Origin: Bacteroidota bacterium
GTDB lineage: Bacteria > Bacteroidota > Bacteroidia > Bacteroidales > Paludibacteraceae
Assembly (NCBI GenBank): GCA_030706455.1
Contig: JAUZOL010000001.1
Span: 208,276-272,275 of the forward strand
Direction: 5' to 3'
Length of the DNA stretch: 64,000 nucleotides
Under the pieces are notes generated by a model. It was not told the DNA's origin and ran no database searches. It saw nothing but the letters and a program-made list of their open reading frames with translations. The position numbers were made by a program, and so were the translations under genes. Of the stretch, positions 25,739 through 34,529 are shown piece after piece. How positions within the stretch are numbered: the stretch's first letter is position 1; each line of letters begins with the position of its first letter.

Positions 25739-26680
25739 TTACTCTTTATCAAACTGATACAAAAGAGTAGAAAGATAACGCTCTCCTGTATCCGGCAGAA
25801 TAACCACAATATTTTTACCCTCATTCTCAGGGCGTTTGGCAATCTGAATAGCTGCATAAGCAGCTGCTCCCGACGAAATACCAACCAGCAATCCTTCGGT
25901 ACGAGCCAACTCGCGACCTACAGCAAAAGCATCATCACTTTTCACTTTAAAAATTTCATCGTAAATATTCGAATTAAGTGTATCGGGGACAAAACCGGCC
26001 CCAATGCCCTGAATTTTATGTGGCCCCGGCTGACCACCTGAAAGGACAGGCGAATCGAATGGCTCAACTGCCACTACCTTAATCTTCGGATTTTTCTTTT
26101 TCAGCACCTCGCCCACACCTGTGATGGTACCACCGGTTCCTATACCGGCGACAACAATATCTACCTGACCATCGGTATCACGCCAAATCTCTTCTGCTGT
26201 GGTTTTTCGATGAATTTCAGGATTGGCCGGATTCTTGAATTGTTGTGGAATAAAGGCATTTTTGTACTCTTTCTTGAGTTCTTCCGCCTTGCGGATAGCG
26301 CCACCCATCCCTTCGAAACCGGGAGTCAGGACAAGCTCTGCGCCCAATGCTTTGAGAATGTTGCGTCGTTCGATGCTCATCGTTTCTGGCATCGTAAGTA
26401 TAAGCTTATACCCCTTTGAGGCCGCTACAAATGCCAGAGCAATACCGGTATTTCCGCTGGTAGGCTCAATAAGCACTGTGTTTTTGTCAATTAAACCTTC
26501 CGTTTCTGCGGTTTCAATCAATGCCAGACCAATACGATCTTTCACACTTCGGGCTGGATTGAAGTATTCGAGCTTAGCAATAACCTTTGCCTGAAGAGCA
26601 TAATTCTTTTCTACTCGTGTTAATTCCAGTAACGGAGTGTTTCCAATAAGGTCTGTCAGTTTCTCTACTACTTTTCCCAT
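25739..26680 (-). CDS. cysK: Cysteine synthase (O-acetylserine sulfhydrylase)
   Basis: A 313-residue fold-type II PLP enzyme. The PLP lysine is K47 in [11 protein letters not shown], the phosphate/substrate loop is [10 protein letters not shown] (74-79 TSGNTG), and the C-terminal SSGAAAYAA and [10 protein letters not shown] are typical CysK blocks. It condenses O-acetylserine with sulfide, or with a protein thiocarboxylate in CysM-type relatives, to form cysteine. It is the first gene of the operon that continues through the carrier, E1, DsrE-like, TusA, JAMM, CysE, shell and cargo genes. The 42-bp tandem operator at 26742-26783 and a -7-like GACATTTG lie directly upstream. Whether it uses free sulfide or the carrier cannot be decided by sequence alone. 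Confidence 0.95.
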   Translation of the reverse strand: MGKVVEKLTDLIGNTPLLELTRVEKNYALQAKVIAKLEYFNPARSVKDRIGLALIETAETEGLIDKNTVLIEPTSGNTGIALAFVAASKGYKLILTMPETMSIERRNILKALGAELVLTPGFEGMGGAIRKAEELKKEYKNAFIPQQFKNPANPEIHRKTTAEEIWRDTDGQVDIVVAGIGTGGTITGVGEVLKKKNPKIKVVAVEPFDSPVLSGGQPGPHKIQGIGAGFVPDTLNSNIYDEIFKVKSDDAFAVGRELARTEGLLVGISSGAAAYAAIQIAKRPENEGKNIVVILPDTGERYLSTLLYQFDKE

Positions 26681-26711
26681 GACAATTCTATTTTGATGTA
26701 TTTGTTAGTGA

Positions 26712-26783
26712 TACAAATGTCCGATAAAAAGAAAGATGAAAAAATCCCATAAATACGTCATTTTCATACCATAAGTATGGGAT
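26712..26783 (-). promoter_or_regulatory. Promoter and tandem operator A of the cysteine/encapsulin operon
   Basis: On the minus strand a 42-bp element (26783-26742) contains two 18-bp palindrome-like units (ATCCCATACTTATGGTAT, then a diverged second unit ending TATGGGAT) with 4 bp between them. It ends GGGATTT. After 21 bp comes ACATTTG, a degenerate -7 box, about 35 bp before the cysK ATG. The element aligns gap-free with those at 26952, 40394 and 56466. Its position next to the -33 region suits an activator, though repression is possible. Confidence 0.75.
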
Positions 26784-26951
26784 ATTCATTCCTCCATCTG
26801 AAAGCTTACAATTCGCGTGAATCCGTATTTATATATAACAATGAGCTTATTAGTCGATTATAACCTTGATACTATGGTCCCGATTGAGTTTGTTGACCAA
26901 CTCCGGAACTTGGCGCTTAGATTGACTTTTGTTACGTATAACCAGCATTTT

Positions 26952-27021
26952 ATACCTTTTGTATGGTAACGAAATACCATATATATGGGATTTATGATGA
27001 AAAAAAATGATATTACATTTG
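26952..27021 (+). promoter_or_regulatory. Plus-strand promoter with tandem operator B
   Basis: The plus-strand 42-bp element 26952-26993 matches operator A, C and D without gaps. Its second palindrome, ATACCATATATATGGGAT (26976-26993 region), is the best preserved. After GGGATTT and 21 bp comes the -7 box TACATTTG (27014-27021), an exact TAnnTTTG. It points to the right, away from cysK, toward the terminator at 27336-27370. Confidence 0.7.
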
Positions 27022-27027
27022 TTACAT

Positions 27028-27371
27028 AATTATTGAACTTATTTTCAGCGTTTATCGATCTGGGAACAGCAATAATAAATAGCCGGAAAATTGAATCAGG
27101 AAATAGTATAACCCGATTTTGATAATAATTAGAGAGCCATATTTGATTAGTGTTTGTTGGTGGATTAGTTCCAGTCTGTCATTGCCTTTCTTTCTGTCTT
27201 TACAGAAAAAGGCAATGATCTGGGCTAATTCTGAAAGGATTTTGGATATTGAAAAGACAACTAAAAAAAAGCTTTATTTGTGACATCATAATTTCATAAT
27301 AGGGATTTGAATAGATAGATAATTTGAACACTTTGCAGTCTTTGGTAGGGATACCGAAGACTGTTTTTTTA
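27028..27371 (+). ncRNA. Candidate small RNA under operator B (not a known family)
   Basis: Between the plus-strand promoter (-7 box at 27014-27021) and a strong plus-strand terminator (27336-27370) there is no open frame of useful length. There is a long imperfect hairpin at about 27160-27233 (core TCATTGCC / GGCAATGA, inner TTTCTGT/ACAGAAA), and the 3' end is the terminator hairpin CAGTCTTTGGTA/TACCGAAGACTG with seven T. The predicted transcript is about 340 nt. I cannot assign it to a described RNA family. Its promoter element is shared with the cysteine operon, so it may be a trans-acting regulator in the same response. Confidence 0.5.
27336..27370 (+). terminator. Plus-strand rho-independent terminator of the candidate RNA
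   Basis: CAGTCTTTGGTA (27336-27347) pairs with TACCGAAGACTG (27352-27363) around GGGA, with one wobble pair, followed by seven T (27364-27370). Confidence 0.85.
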
Positions 27372-27401
27372 TGGGAACAGACTAATATCTGACTAAAAAA
27401 A

Positions 27402-27432
27402 AGAAGCGACAGGCTTAAGACCTATCGCTTCT
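27402..27432 (-). terminator. Terminator downstream of the B3/4 gene
   Basis: The 12-bp stem AGAAGCGACAGG/CCTATCGCTTCT (one wobble pair, loop 7 nt) is followed on the minus strand by a run of eight T. It ends the long operon that starts at 40.0 kb and separates it from the cysteine operon. Confidence 0.85.
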
Positions 27433-27444
27433 ATACTTATTCAA

Positions 27445-28134
27445 TCAACCTATCTGACTCAGCATATAGGCTTCACCTCCGCAGTATTTCTGAACCTGAT
27501 CTATCAGCTCGAAAACGGCATCTTCAATATAAGGAATGGGAGTATTGGCATTGCCCTGAACCACAAAGAATACATTGTGAGTATCGAGAGTTACCTTAGT
27601 CTTGTCAATCTGACGCACATCAAGATAGCAAATAACTTCATTACTATCATCAATATACGAATATTCACCCGGCTTGATCGGTTTTGCATCCGATTCGCCA
27701 AGAGGAATGAATTTTTCCGTTCCGTTGGTAATCCGGAGATGCACATTGCCATCAATCCGATCCCAGTCATGAGCGCCAAGAGCCAGTTTATATTTTAGCG
27801 ATATGCTGTTATAAATATCCACTATCAGATTAACATGGGGAATAGTTCCTCTTTTTTCAAGAACTTTATACAGATTTTCGCTGGCCGAAAGGTTCTTCCG
27901 ATTGGGAGCCCCCACTCTCTCGTGAAGTTGTCTGAATCCTTGCAGAATAGGATCTTCCTTAATATCTCCCAAACGATGGGCATATTGATACGCATTATCG
28001 ATTATTTGTTGTTGATAAGAACAAAAATTACTATCACTTTCGCGATTTCTGACATTTTCGATGGTCAGATAAATTCCCCGAAGTCCGATTGGGTTTATTT
28101 CGGGGTGAGCAATAAATTGTTTTTCTATAGCCAT
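27445..28134 (-). CDS. B3/B4 domain protein (PheRS beta-subunit-like, DUF-type)
   Basis: A 229-residue protein. The ATG at 28134 (MAIEKQFIAHPEINPIG) is preceded on the minus strand by AAGGTG, while the longer frame from 28209 lacks a ribosome-binding site. It is a stand-alone B3/B4 domain as found in the phenylalanyl-tRNA synthetase beta subunit: GFRQLHERVGAPNRKNLSAS, VNLIVDIYNSISLKYKLALGAHD, and NANTPIPYIEDAVFELIDQV. In PheRS this domain recognises or edits tRNA-bound amino acids. Free-standing copies are of unproven function, perhaps hydrolysing or binding aminoacyl compounds. It is the last gene of the operon that includes the permease and cystathionine-lyase-type genes. Confidence 0.85.
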   Translation of the reverse strand: MAIEKQFIAHPEINPIGLRGIYLTIENVRNRESDSNFCSYQQQIIDNAYQYAHRLGDIKEDPILQGFRQLHERVGAPNRKNLSASENLYKVLEKRGTIPHVNLIVDIYNSISLKYKLALGAHDWDRIDGNVHLRITNGTEKFIPLGESDAKPIKPGEYSYIDDSNEVICYLDVRQIDKTKVTLDTHNVFFVVQGNANTPIPYIEDAVFELIDQVQKYCGGEAYMLSQIG

Positions 28135-28244
28135 GACATTTTCACCTTTTATAATCACAGAAGTAATTTCGATTGTAAAATTTCGGCTGAAATAGTTCTT
28201 ACGAAACATCTACTATGGATACATTGATTTTCTAAAAAAAATAT

Positions 28245-29693
28245 CTACGATTTATTTAATTTACTCCTCTTTCGTCCGAATCCAAAATAAATAGCAAACC
28301 CTATAAGTAACCATACAATAAGACGTAGCCAGGTATCAAAAGGCAACGACACCATGAGAACAACACTGATTATAATGCTTATTATCGGCAGTATAGGCAC
28401 AAACGGCGTTTTAAAAGGACGATGTACTTCCGGTTGCGTTTTGCGCAAAATCAAAACACCAATACTTACAAGAATGAATGCCAGCAGTGTACCGATACTG
28501 GTCATTTCACCTACAATGTGAATAGGAGCGAAACCGGCAAACATGCATATAAAAATGCACAGCAAAATATTCGATTTGAAGGGTGTTCCATATTTTGCAT
28601 GAATATCAGCAAACAATTTGGGCAAAAGACCGTCGCGACTCATGGAGAAAAACACCCTCGACTGTCCCATCAAATCAACCAGTATCACCGAAATATAGCC
28701 TATCAGGATAGCAAAAATAATCAGTTGTGACAACCAAGCAAAAGGAGTTTTGGCAATAGCAATAGCTACCGGTGCCGCACTGTCTTTGAATTCTTGATAG
28801 TTCGCCATTCCGGTCATTACATAAGCAAATGCCACGAATAAAACGGTACAAATAATTAAAGAACCAATGATACCGATTGGCATATTCTTTTTAGGATTTT
28901 TTGTCTCCTGAGCCATTGTAGCCACTATGTCAAATCCTATGAAAACAAAGAAGATAACCCCTGCTCCACGGAATATGCCGCTAATGCCATACTCTCCGAA
29001 AGTTCCCGTATTGGCCGGAATAAACGGATGGTAATTTACCGGATTGATATAATGCCAGCCAACAGCTATAAATGTCAATACGATTCCGACCTTAAGTATA
29101 ACAATAATGGAAGTCACGATGGAGGACAATCCTACTCCACGGATAATGATCAGTGTAATCGCCAACACGACCAGAATTGCCGGCAGGTTAATGAAACCGT
29201 GAGCAATTGTTCCATCTGCCAGAGTAATAGTTTCAAAAGGAGAGAGCGCCAGTTGGGTTGGAATATGAATGCCGTAAAATCCGAGAAATTTGATCAGGTA
29301 TTGCGACCAGCTAATGGCTACTGTCGCCGCTCCCACCGAATATTCCAAAATCAAATCCCAACCGATAATCCATGCAAAAAACTCCCCGATGCTTGTATAC
29401 GAATAGGTATAAGCACTACCTGCTACCGGCACCAGCGAAGCGAATTCAGCATAACACAAGGCATTGAAACTGCAACAAACAGCCGCTACCACAAACGACA
29501 GAATAATAGCTGATCCTGCATTGTTTGCTGCGGCAATTCCGGTAAGAGAGAACAAACCCGCCCCAATAATTACTCCAATACCGATAGCAATCAAACCCCA
29601 CGGACCGAGTTTTCTCTTGAGAGCATTTATCCCGGTCTCGGAAGCTTCAGCAGTAAGTACCGATATTGTTTTTTTTCTAAATAAATTATTCAT
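28245..29693 (-). CDS. APC-superfamily amino acid permease (CAT/YfnA-like)
   Basis: A 482-residue inner-membrane protein with 12 predicted helices. The APC signature is GLIAIGIGVIIGAGLFSLTGIAA near the N-terminus, followed by SAYTYSYTSIGEFFAWIIGWDLILEY and the conserved VFFVFIGFDIVATMAQETKNPKKNMP. It belongs with cationic/neutral amino acid transporters of the YfnA/CAT group. It is strongly similar throughout to the permease encoded at 45862-47502, indicating duplication within the window. It lies between the cystathionine gamma-synthase/lyase-type gene and the B3/4 gene, 27 bp after the former. A sulfur amino acid or its product is a plausible substrate (inference). Confidence 0.92.
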   Translation of the reverse strand: MNNLFRKKTISVLTAEASETGINALKRKLGPWGLIAIGIGVIIGAGLFSLTGIAAANNAGSAIILSFVVAAVCCSFNALCYAEFASLVPVAGSAYTYSYTSIGEFFAWIIGWDLILEYSVGAATVAISWSQYLIKFLGFYGIHIPTQLALSPFETITLADGTIAHGFINLPAILVVLAITLIIIRGVGLSSIVTSIIVILKVGIVLTFIAVGWHYINPVNYHPFIPANTGTFGEYGISGIFRGAGVIFFVFIGFDIVATMAQETKNPKKNMPIGIIGSLIICTVLFVAFAYVMTGMANYQEFKDSAAPVAIAIAKTPFAWLSQLIIFAILIGYISVILVDLMGQSRVFFSMSRDGLLPKLFADIHAKYGTPFKSNILLCIFICMFAGFAPIHIVGEMTSIGTLLAFILVSIGVLILRKTQPEVHRPFKTPFVPILPIISIIISVVLMVSLPFDTWLRLIVWLLIGFAIYFGFGRKRSKLNKS

Positions 29694-29720
29694 TTTCGAT
29701 AATTGTATATTATAATGTTA

Positions 29721-30893
29721 TCATCGGAGTGCCTTATCGAACTCTGAAAGAATATCATCAATATGTTCCAGACCGGTTGAGATGCGAATCAATCCTTTAG
29801 AGATACCTGCCCGCTCCAATTCTTCATCACTTAGCGAGCGATGAGACGTTTTTGCAGGATAGGAAGTAGAAGTCGATACTCCAGCCAAGCTTGGAACCAG
29901 CTTAATAGTTTCAAGATTCCGGATTAAGTCATATGCTCCTTTCTCTCCATCATACAAGTCAATACTCAACATTCCACCGAACAAACCGTTTTGTAAGACC
30001 TTCAGTCCGGTTCGATGAGTGGATGAAGATTTCAGACCCGGATAATTGACCGCTTTTACTTTCTGATGATTCTCAAGGAATTGAGCTAATACCAGTGCAT
30101 TCTCCGAATGTTTTTTTATTCGTAGCTCCAAGGTACGAAGACTGCGGATAATCAGCCAGGCATCGAAGGGACTCATAGTTGGTCCAAAGAGTAACCCGGT
30201 ATTATAGATATCTTTAATCGTAACTTTATCGGTTACCACTACCCCAGCCGTCACATCACTATGGCCCGACAAATATTTAGTCGCACTATACACCACTATG
30301 TCGGCACCCAATTTCAAAGGCTGGCAAATGATAGGAGTAGCAAAAGTATTATCGACAATAAGTTTGGCATTATGTCGGTGTGTAATCTCCGCAATTTTGG
30401 GTAAGTTTACCACTTCCATTACTGGATTGGAGATCGTTTCGATATAAACTACCCGGGTGTTTTCCCTAAAATAGGGAGCTATATCTTCATTTATAGGATC
30501 AACAAAGGTGACTTCAATATTAAATCGCTGCAATTCATTCTTAATCAATTGAAAACTTCCTCCATACAACACATTGGCTGCAATTATGTGGTCTCCCGCA
30601 TTCAACTGGGATAAAACACTGACTGATATGGCTCCCATACCAGAAGAATAGACCTCTGCTGCTTCTCCTTCTTCAATGGTAGTCATTATTTCTTTCAAAG
30701 CATCGTGAACAGGATTACCGTTACGGGTGTAGATATAACCATGAGCCTGTTGCTCATATACCTGATCCAGGCTTTCAACGTCGTCGAATACAAACACAGA
30801 ACTCATGGCAATAGGCACCGATTTTCCCCTGGAAATAGACTCAGGAATCTTTTCGCCTGCATGAATAAGTTGTGTTGCAAAATTCTTTTTCAT
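29721..30893 (-). CDS. Cys/Met metabolism PLP enzyme (cystathionine gamma-synthase / gamma-lyase type)
   Basis: A 390-residue fold-type I PLP enzyme of the Cys_Met_Meta_PP family. Motifs are YTRNGNPVHDALKEIM, SSGMGAISV, ETISNPVMEV, DNTFATPI and the PLP lysine K206 in VVYSATKYLSGHSDVTAG. The C-terminal SLAGVSTSTSYPAKTSHRSL and ISKGLIRISTGLEHIDD complete the domain. Family members make or break cystathionine, or cleave methionine, cysteine or homocysteine. Sequence alone does not separate synthase from lyase. In a locus of peptidases and an amino acid permease a degradative role freeing sulfur is favoured. It follows the QueG-like gene after 30 bp. Confidence 0.93.
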   Translation of the reverse strand: MKKNFATQLIHAGEKIPESISRGKSVPIAMSSVFVFDDVESLDQVYEQQAHGYIYTRNGNPVHDALKEIMTTIEEGEAAEVYSSGMGAISVSVLSQLNAGDHIIAANVLYGGSFQLIKNELQRFNIEVTFVDPINEDIAPYFRENTRVVYIETISNPVMEVVNLPKIAEITHRHNAKLIVDNTFATPIICQPLKLGADIVVYSATKYLSGHSDVTAGVVVTDKVTIKDIYNTGLLFGPTMSPFDAWLIIRSLRTLELRIKKHSENALVLAQFLENHQKVKAVNYPGLKSSSTHRTGLKVLQNGLFGGMLSIDLYDGEKGAYDLIRNLETIKLVPSLAGVSTSTSYPAKTSHRSLSDEELERAGISKGLIRISTGLEHIDDILSEFDKALR

Positions 30894-30923
30894 AATCTTC
30901 TAATAAAGAATTAAATTGAATAT

Positions 30924-31748
30924 TTATTTTGAACCGAAACTGCGTAAGTGAACCCAGCTCCTGTAATCTTCTGCATTTTTATTTTCGGACAGAACTTTCA
31001 ACTCATTCAGGTATTTTTTTTTGGTCATCCCATAAAGTTTACGATCTTTACCAACAGGACATACTTTGATACATACCCCGCAAGGATAGTGTAATTCCTT
31101 TTTCAATTGATGATGATAATCGGCACATTTTTTCTTGTCCATAAGAGCTACCAGCTCTTTTCGAGTTGTAAAAGCCCCGGTAGGACAACAATGTTTGCAC
31201 AATTCACACTTGACACACAACTCCTTATCTATAAGCGGATCTGAAGGCAGTTCGGCATCTGTAAAAACGGATACCAACCTGACTCTTGGTCCATATTGTT
31301 TGGTTAACAATGTGTGATTATACCCAATCGTTCCCAATCCTGCATATTTACCTGCAAGCACATGAGAAAATGCAGCCTCAGGCTTGTCAACCAACACGGA
31401 AATATCTCCATAGCCGTCGCGCGGAAAGAAAACAGCCCTGTAACCTTTTCTGTTGATGTATGCCGCCAGCTTGTAGGCAATTTCGTCCAAAACGCGGTTG
31501 GAAGTGTTGTACAGTTCCGAATAGACTATAGACGGTGTACTTTCGAGCATTGGAAGAAAAACAGGCGTTCCGATAACAATTACCGATCGGGTGAAGGGAA
31601 AAATCGTTTGCGGAAAATAGTCAGGAGCAGTTTCCTTATATTCACTCCATCTTTCTACCGAAGCTATTCCAACGATATCAGCGCCCAATGTTTGACTCTT
31701 GCGAATGATCTCTTTTTTAAGTTTGTTTGTGTCGTAACCTGATGTCAT
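30924..31748 (-). CDS. 4Fe-4S double-cluster protein, QueG-like (epoxyqueuosine reductase family)
   Basis: A protein of about 274 residues when started at 31748 (MTSGYDTNKLKKEII). An alternative ATG at 31799 adds 17 residues. The N-terminal half resembles the cobalamin-binding part of QueG (GADIVGIASVERW). Two bacterial ferredoxin-type clusters follow: CVKCELCKHCCPTGAF and CGVCIKVCP. It lacks the C-terminal HEAT region of true QueG and is shorter than the ~310-380 residues of that enzyme, so it is a QueG-like reductase of unknown substrate. Corrinoid reductive-type chemistry is possible. It lies in the peptidase/lyase operon between the M14 and cystathionine-lyase-type genes. Confidence 0.82.
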   Translation of the reverse strand: MTSGYDTNKLKKEIIRKSQTLGADIVGIASVERWSEYKETAPDYFPQTIFPFTRSVIVIGTPVFLPMLESTPSIVYSELYNTSNRVLDEIAYKLAAYINRKGYRAVFFPRDGYGDISVLVDKPEAAFSHVLAGKYAGLGTIGYNHTLLTKQYGPRVRLVSVFTDAELPSDPLIDKELCVKCELCKHCCPTGAFTTRKELVALMDKKKCADYHHQLKKELHYPCGVCIKVCPVGKDRKLYGMTKKKYLNELKVLSENKNAEDYRSWVHLRSFGSK

Positions 31749-31834
31749 TTTTCGTTTGTATATCAACAACATGACAGCAGGAAGCGCTCCCACTGTCATA
31801 TGTTATACGTATCAATCAGCTAATGATTTTTCTT

Positions 31835-34510
31835 TTATTCGGCTGCGCCGTAAAAGCCATGTTCCGATAAATTGGCAAAAAACAAAGCATTAATAAATAG
31901 TCTGTTTGTCCCCGGCCAATAGTTGCGATAGGTCGGATCGTCGGCAAAAAGAACGATAGAGCCGGCTCCGCTTCCCCGAACTATGATTGCGGCCGAATTT
32001 TTAACTTTTGATATACTCTCTTTGGGTGCATAACCATTCACAAATGGATGCGAAGTATACTGAGCTACAGTGGCATACCGATTGGCACTTGGAACAAGAA
32101 CCGTATTATCATTCTTATTGATATAGAGTTTTCTGTCAGACAGGCCGAATCCGATCGGATGCGTAATGTCTATATCAGCTTCAAAAATGGCTCCGTTTAT
32201 GCGGCTTGCTCCTTCAACATCCTGTTGGGTAACATAATCCAGACGTTTGCCAGTCTCTTCTTGCTGATTAATACCAAATGTTCGTTGTCCATTTGTCTCC
32301 TGCACTTTTCCTTTGGTTGCCTCCGTTTTAACTTCAGCTGGAGAAACAGTGGCTCCTCTTCTGCCAGAGAAACTTGATTCTGCTAACTTTTCATTGATAA
32401 GCCCCTGATTAATCGCCCATGCTGTTGCGCTTTGGAATGTGACGAGAGTCCCTCCTGCATTTACCCAATTTTTCAATTTATCAACTAAAGATTTATCCCA
32501 TGCTGCATAATTTCCTCCGGGAAGTACAATGGTGTTGTATTTGTTCAGCAATGCCCGTTGGAAACTGTTGACATCGATTTTCACGACCGGAAGCGATAGT
32601 TGCTGATTTAATAGAAACCACACTTGACCAGCTTCTTCAGAATTAATACCCTGACCAAAAGCGACTGCCACCTCTGGCTTACTCACTGTCTTTATATTGC
32701 TGCTTCCCAAATCGATACCATCGATATTGAATCCGGTTGACACGGAGGTAAACGAAACACGAGCACTATCGGCAGCTATTTTGAGGGTTCTATACAACGA
32801 ATCGGAGGAAATTGTTTGTCCGGCCACCGGAATAACAAGAGAGCCGTAACTATACGTTTTGTTGCCGTCGGGAGTTGCAACTGTAAAAGGCTTGAATGCT
32901 GTTTTGACAAGCACCTTTTTATCCAGAAGATAATACAACGCTTTGCTTGCATTATAATCTGTCCAGCTTAACAAATAAGCGTAGTTTGACGCTCCACCCT
33001 TTATTTCTCCCTGTGGCAGACGAACCGATGTAACAAGGCCTCCTTTTGTAACCGTGCTATTCACTTTTGCATATTGCAATCCATATGCTTGAATCAGGCT
33101 CCAGGCGGTATTGTCCATAAAAAGACTGTCCTGCAATATATTTTCTTCAAAAACGGCATTCACAATCTGATAATTAGGCTGCTCGGAAGGAACGACATAA
33201 GCCTTCTTTTTTTGGAATGTTTTTCCGTTCTGCGAAAAGTTATCATTCAATTCATATACCTTCACGCGGTGTCTGAGTAGAATGCCAAGAAACTTCTGCG
33301 TTAAGTTTTCATCTCTACTATCGCCGAATACATAGGCTTTTGTATTACTTTGCCGTCCTTGTTCCAAAGCATTTTTGAAAAATTCTTTCTGGACTTTGAA
33401 CAAGCCTTCTTTTTCGGCTACAGCACCACAGATAGTAGCCAAACTGGTAGCCAAATGATTTCTGATGGTGAAAGAAAATGTGAGAAGGCCGTTAGTTGTT
33501 TCGCGCAAAATTCCACCCGAGCTGGCTTCTTCAAAAGTTGCCCCTACGCTTCCATAAAACTTAGGATAGGTGGAACCATAAATAGGCGATAAGTTGTCAT
33601 AATTTTCTTTTGTAAAATAAAGAGAACCAATAGCATCCAAGGCTTTTGCTTCATATTTCGCAAGCACCACATTGAAATCGTACAAAAATTGAGGAATGTG
33701 TGGGTTCTGATGGCGTTTGGGCGACGGTTCAAAATAGTATGTTGCATTGGATCCCTGTTCGTGAAAATCAATTTGGATATTCGGATACCATTTATGAAAA
33801 AACTCCACTCTGTTGACACTTTCTATTTGACTCAGGTTCAACCAATCACGATTAAGATTATTGAGATAATGATTCCCTCGTCCACCGGGCCATTGTTCCT
33901 GATGTTCTTTATCCAAACCATCGGCAACGGGAGGATATGATTTATACGAATTGTACCAATTGGCAGCTCTGTCGCGTCCATCCGGATTTTCAGAAGGATC
34001 GATCAGAATAACAGCCTCTTTGAGAAATTTAGCGGTTTCTTCGCTCTGGTTCGCTACCAGGTAATAGGCCGTCAACAAACTGGTTTCCGCGCTTGAGGTC
34101 TCATTGCCATGAACACTGTAACTTAAATCAACAATTACTGGCTCGTTTTTGCCTATTACAGGTTTTGAAGGATCAACCAGTGTTGCGTGAATCTTTTGAA
34201 TATCATCTATGCGTCGGTAGTTGTCTGCCGAAGTAATAGTGGCAACTACTTGAGGCCGCAATTCATACGTTTTCCCTATTACTTCCACATGAATTTTATT
34301 CGACTTTTTTGCCAATTCATTAAGATAAGCCACAATCTGATCGTGACGGGTATAATGTGAACCGATAGGATAACCTAAAAACTGTTCGGGGGAAGGAATT
34401 GAAGAATCGAAACTACCACTCTTCGGAAAATAGTAATCCGACTGTGCATTTGTTATTTGTGCGGCCAACAGCAGCACAAATGCGACAAGTATATGTTTTA
34501 TTGTTTTCAT
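31835..34510 (-). CDS. M14-family zinc carboxypeptidase with C-terminal GATase-like domain, secreted
   Basis: An 891-residue protein with a signal peptide (MKTIKHILVAFVLLLAAQITNA). The M14 catalytic domain covers roughly residues 40-390: zinc ligands H134 and E137 in SVHGNETSSAE, the third His in IQIDFHEQG, and a catalytic Glu candidate in FEEASSGG. From about residue 615 a class I glutamine-amidotransferase/DJ-1-like sandwich follows (VAVAFGQGINSEEAG, YNTIVLPGGNYAAW, VNAGGTLVTF). This arrangement is typical of large Bacteroidota M14 peptidases. It should remove C-terminal residues from peptides in the periplasm or at the cell surface, feeding the SusCD pair and permease of the operon. Confidence 0.93.
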   Translation of the reverse strand: MKTIKHILVAFVLLLAAQITNAQSDYYFPKSGSFDSSIPSPEQFLGYPIGSHYTRHDQIVAYLNELAKKSNKIHVEVIGKTYELRPQVVATITSADNYRRIDDIQKIHATLVDPSKPVIGKNEPVIVDLSYSVHGNETSSAETSLLTAYYLVANQSEETAKFLKEAVILIDPSENPDGRDRAANWYNSYKSYPPVADGLDKEHQEQWPGGRGNHYLNNLNRDWLNLSQIESVNRVEFFHKWYPNIQIDFHEQGSNATYYFEPSPKRHQNPHIPQFLYDFNVVLAKYEAKALDAIGSLYFTKENYDNLSPIYGSTYPKFYGSVGATFEEASSGGILRETTNGLLTFSFTIRNHLATSLATICGAVAEKEGLFKVQKEFFKNALEQGRQSNTKAYVFGDSRDENLTQKFLGILLRHRVKVYELNDNFSQNGKTFQKKKAYVVPSEQPNYQIVNAVFEENILQDSLFMDNTAWSLIQAYGLQYAKVNSTVTKGGLVTSVRLPQGEIKGGASNYAYLLSWTDYNASKALYYLLDKKVLVKTAFKPFTVATPDGNKTYSYGSLVIPVAGQTISSDSLYRTLKIAADSARVSFTSVSTGFNIDGIDLGSSNIKTVSKPEVAVAFGQGINSEEAGQVWFLLNQQLSLPVVKIDVNSFQRALLNKYNTIVLPGGNYAAWDKSLVDKLKNWVNAGGTLVTFQSATAWAINQGLINEKLAESSFSGRRGATVSPAEVKTEATKGKVQETNGQRTFGINQQEETGKRLDYVTQQDVEGASRINGAIFEADIDITHPIGFGLSDRKLYINKNDNTVLVPSANRYATVAQYTSHPFVNGYAPKESISKVKNSAAIIVRGSGAGSIVLFADDPTYRNYWPGTNRLFINALFFANLSEHGFYGAAE

Positions 34511-34529
34511 TTTTACGACATATTATGAA

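Larger units (their letters stand above)
26681..27444. other. Intergenic control region between cysK and the B3/4 gene
   Basis: This 764-bp stretch has no protein gene. In order it holds the cysK promoter with operator A, plus-strand operator B with its own -7 box, a candidate ~340-nt RNA, that RNA's terminator, and the minus-strand terminator of the upstream operon. Confidence 0.7.

Noticed and set aside
25705..25884. N-terminal extension of the ThiS-like carrier
   Set aside because: The extra 60 residues overlap the cysK 3' end in another frame and do not resemble any carrier. The ATG at 25704 gives a complete ThiS fold.
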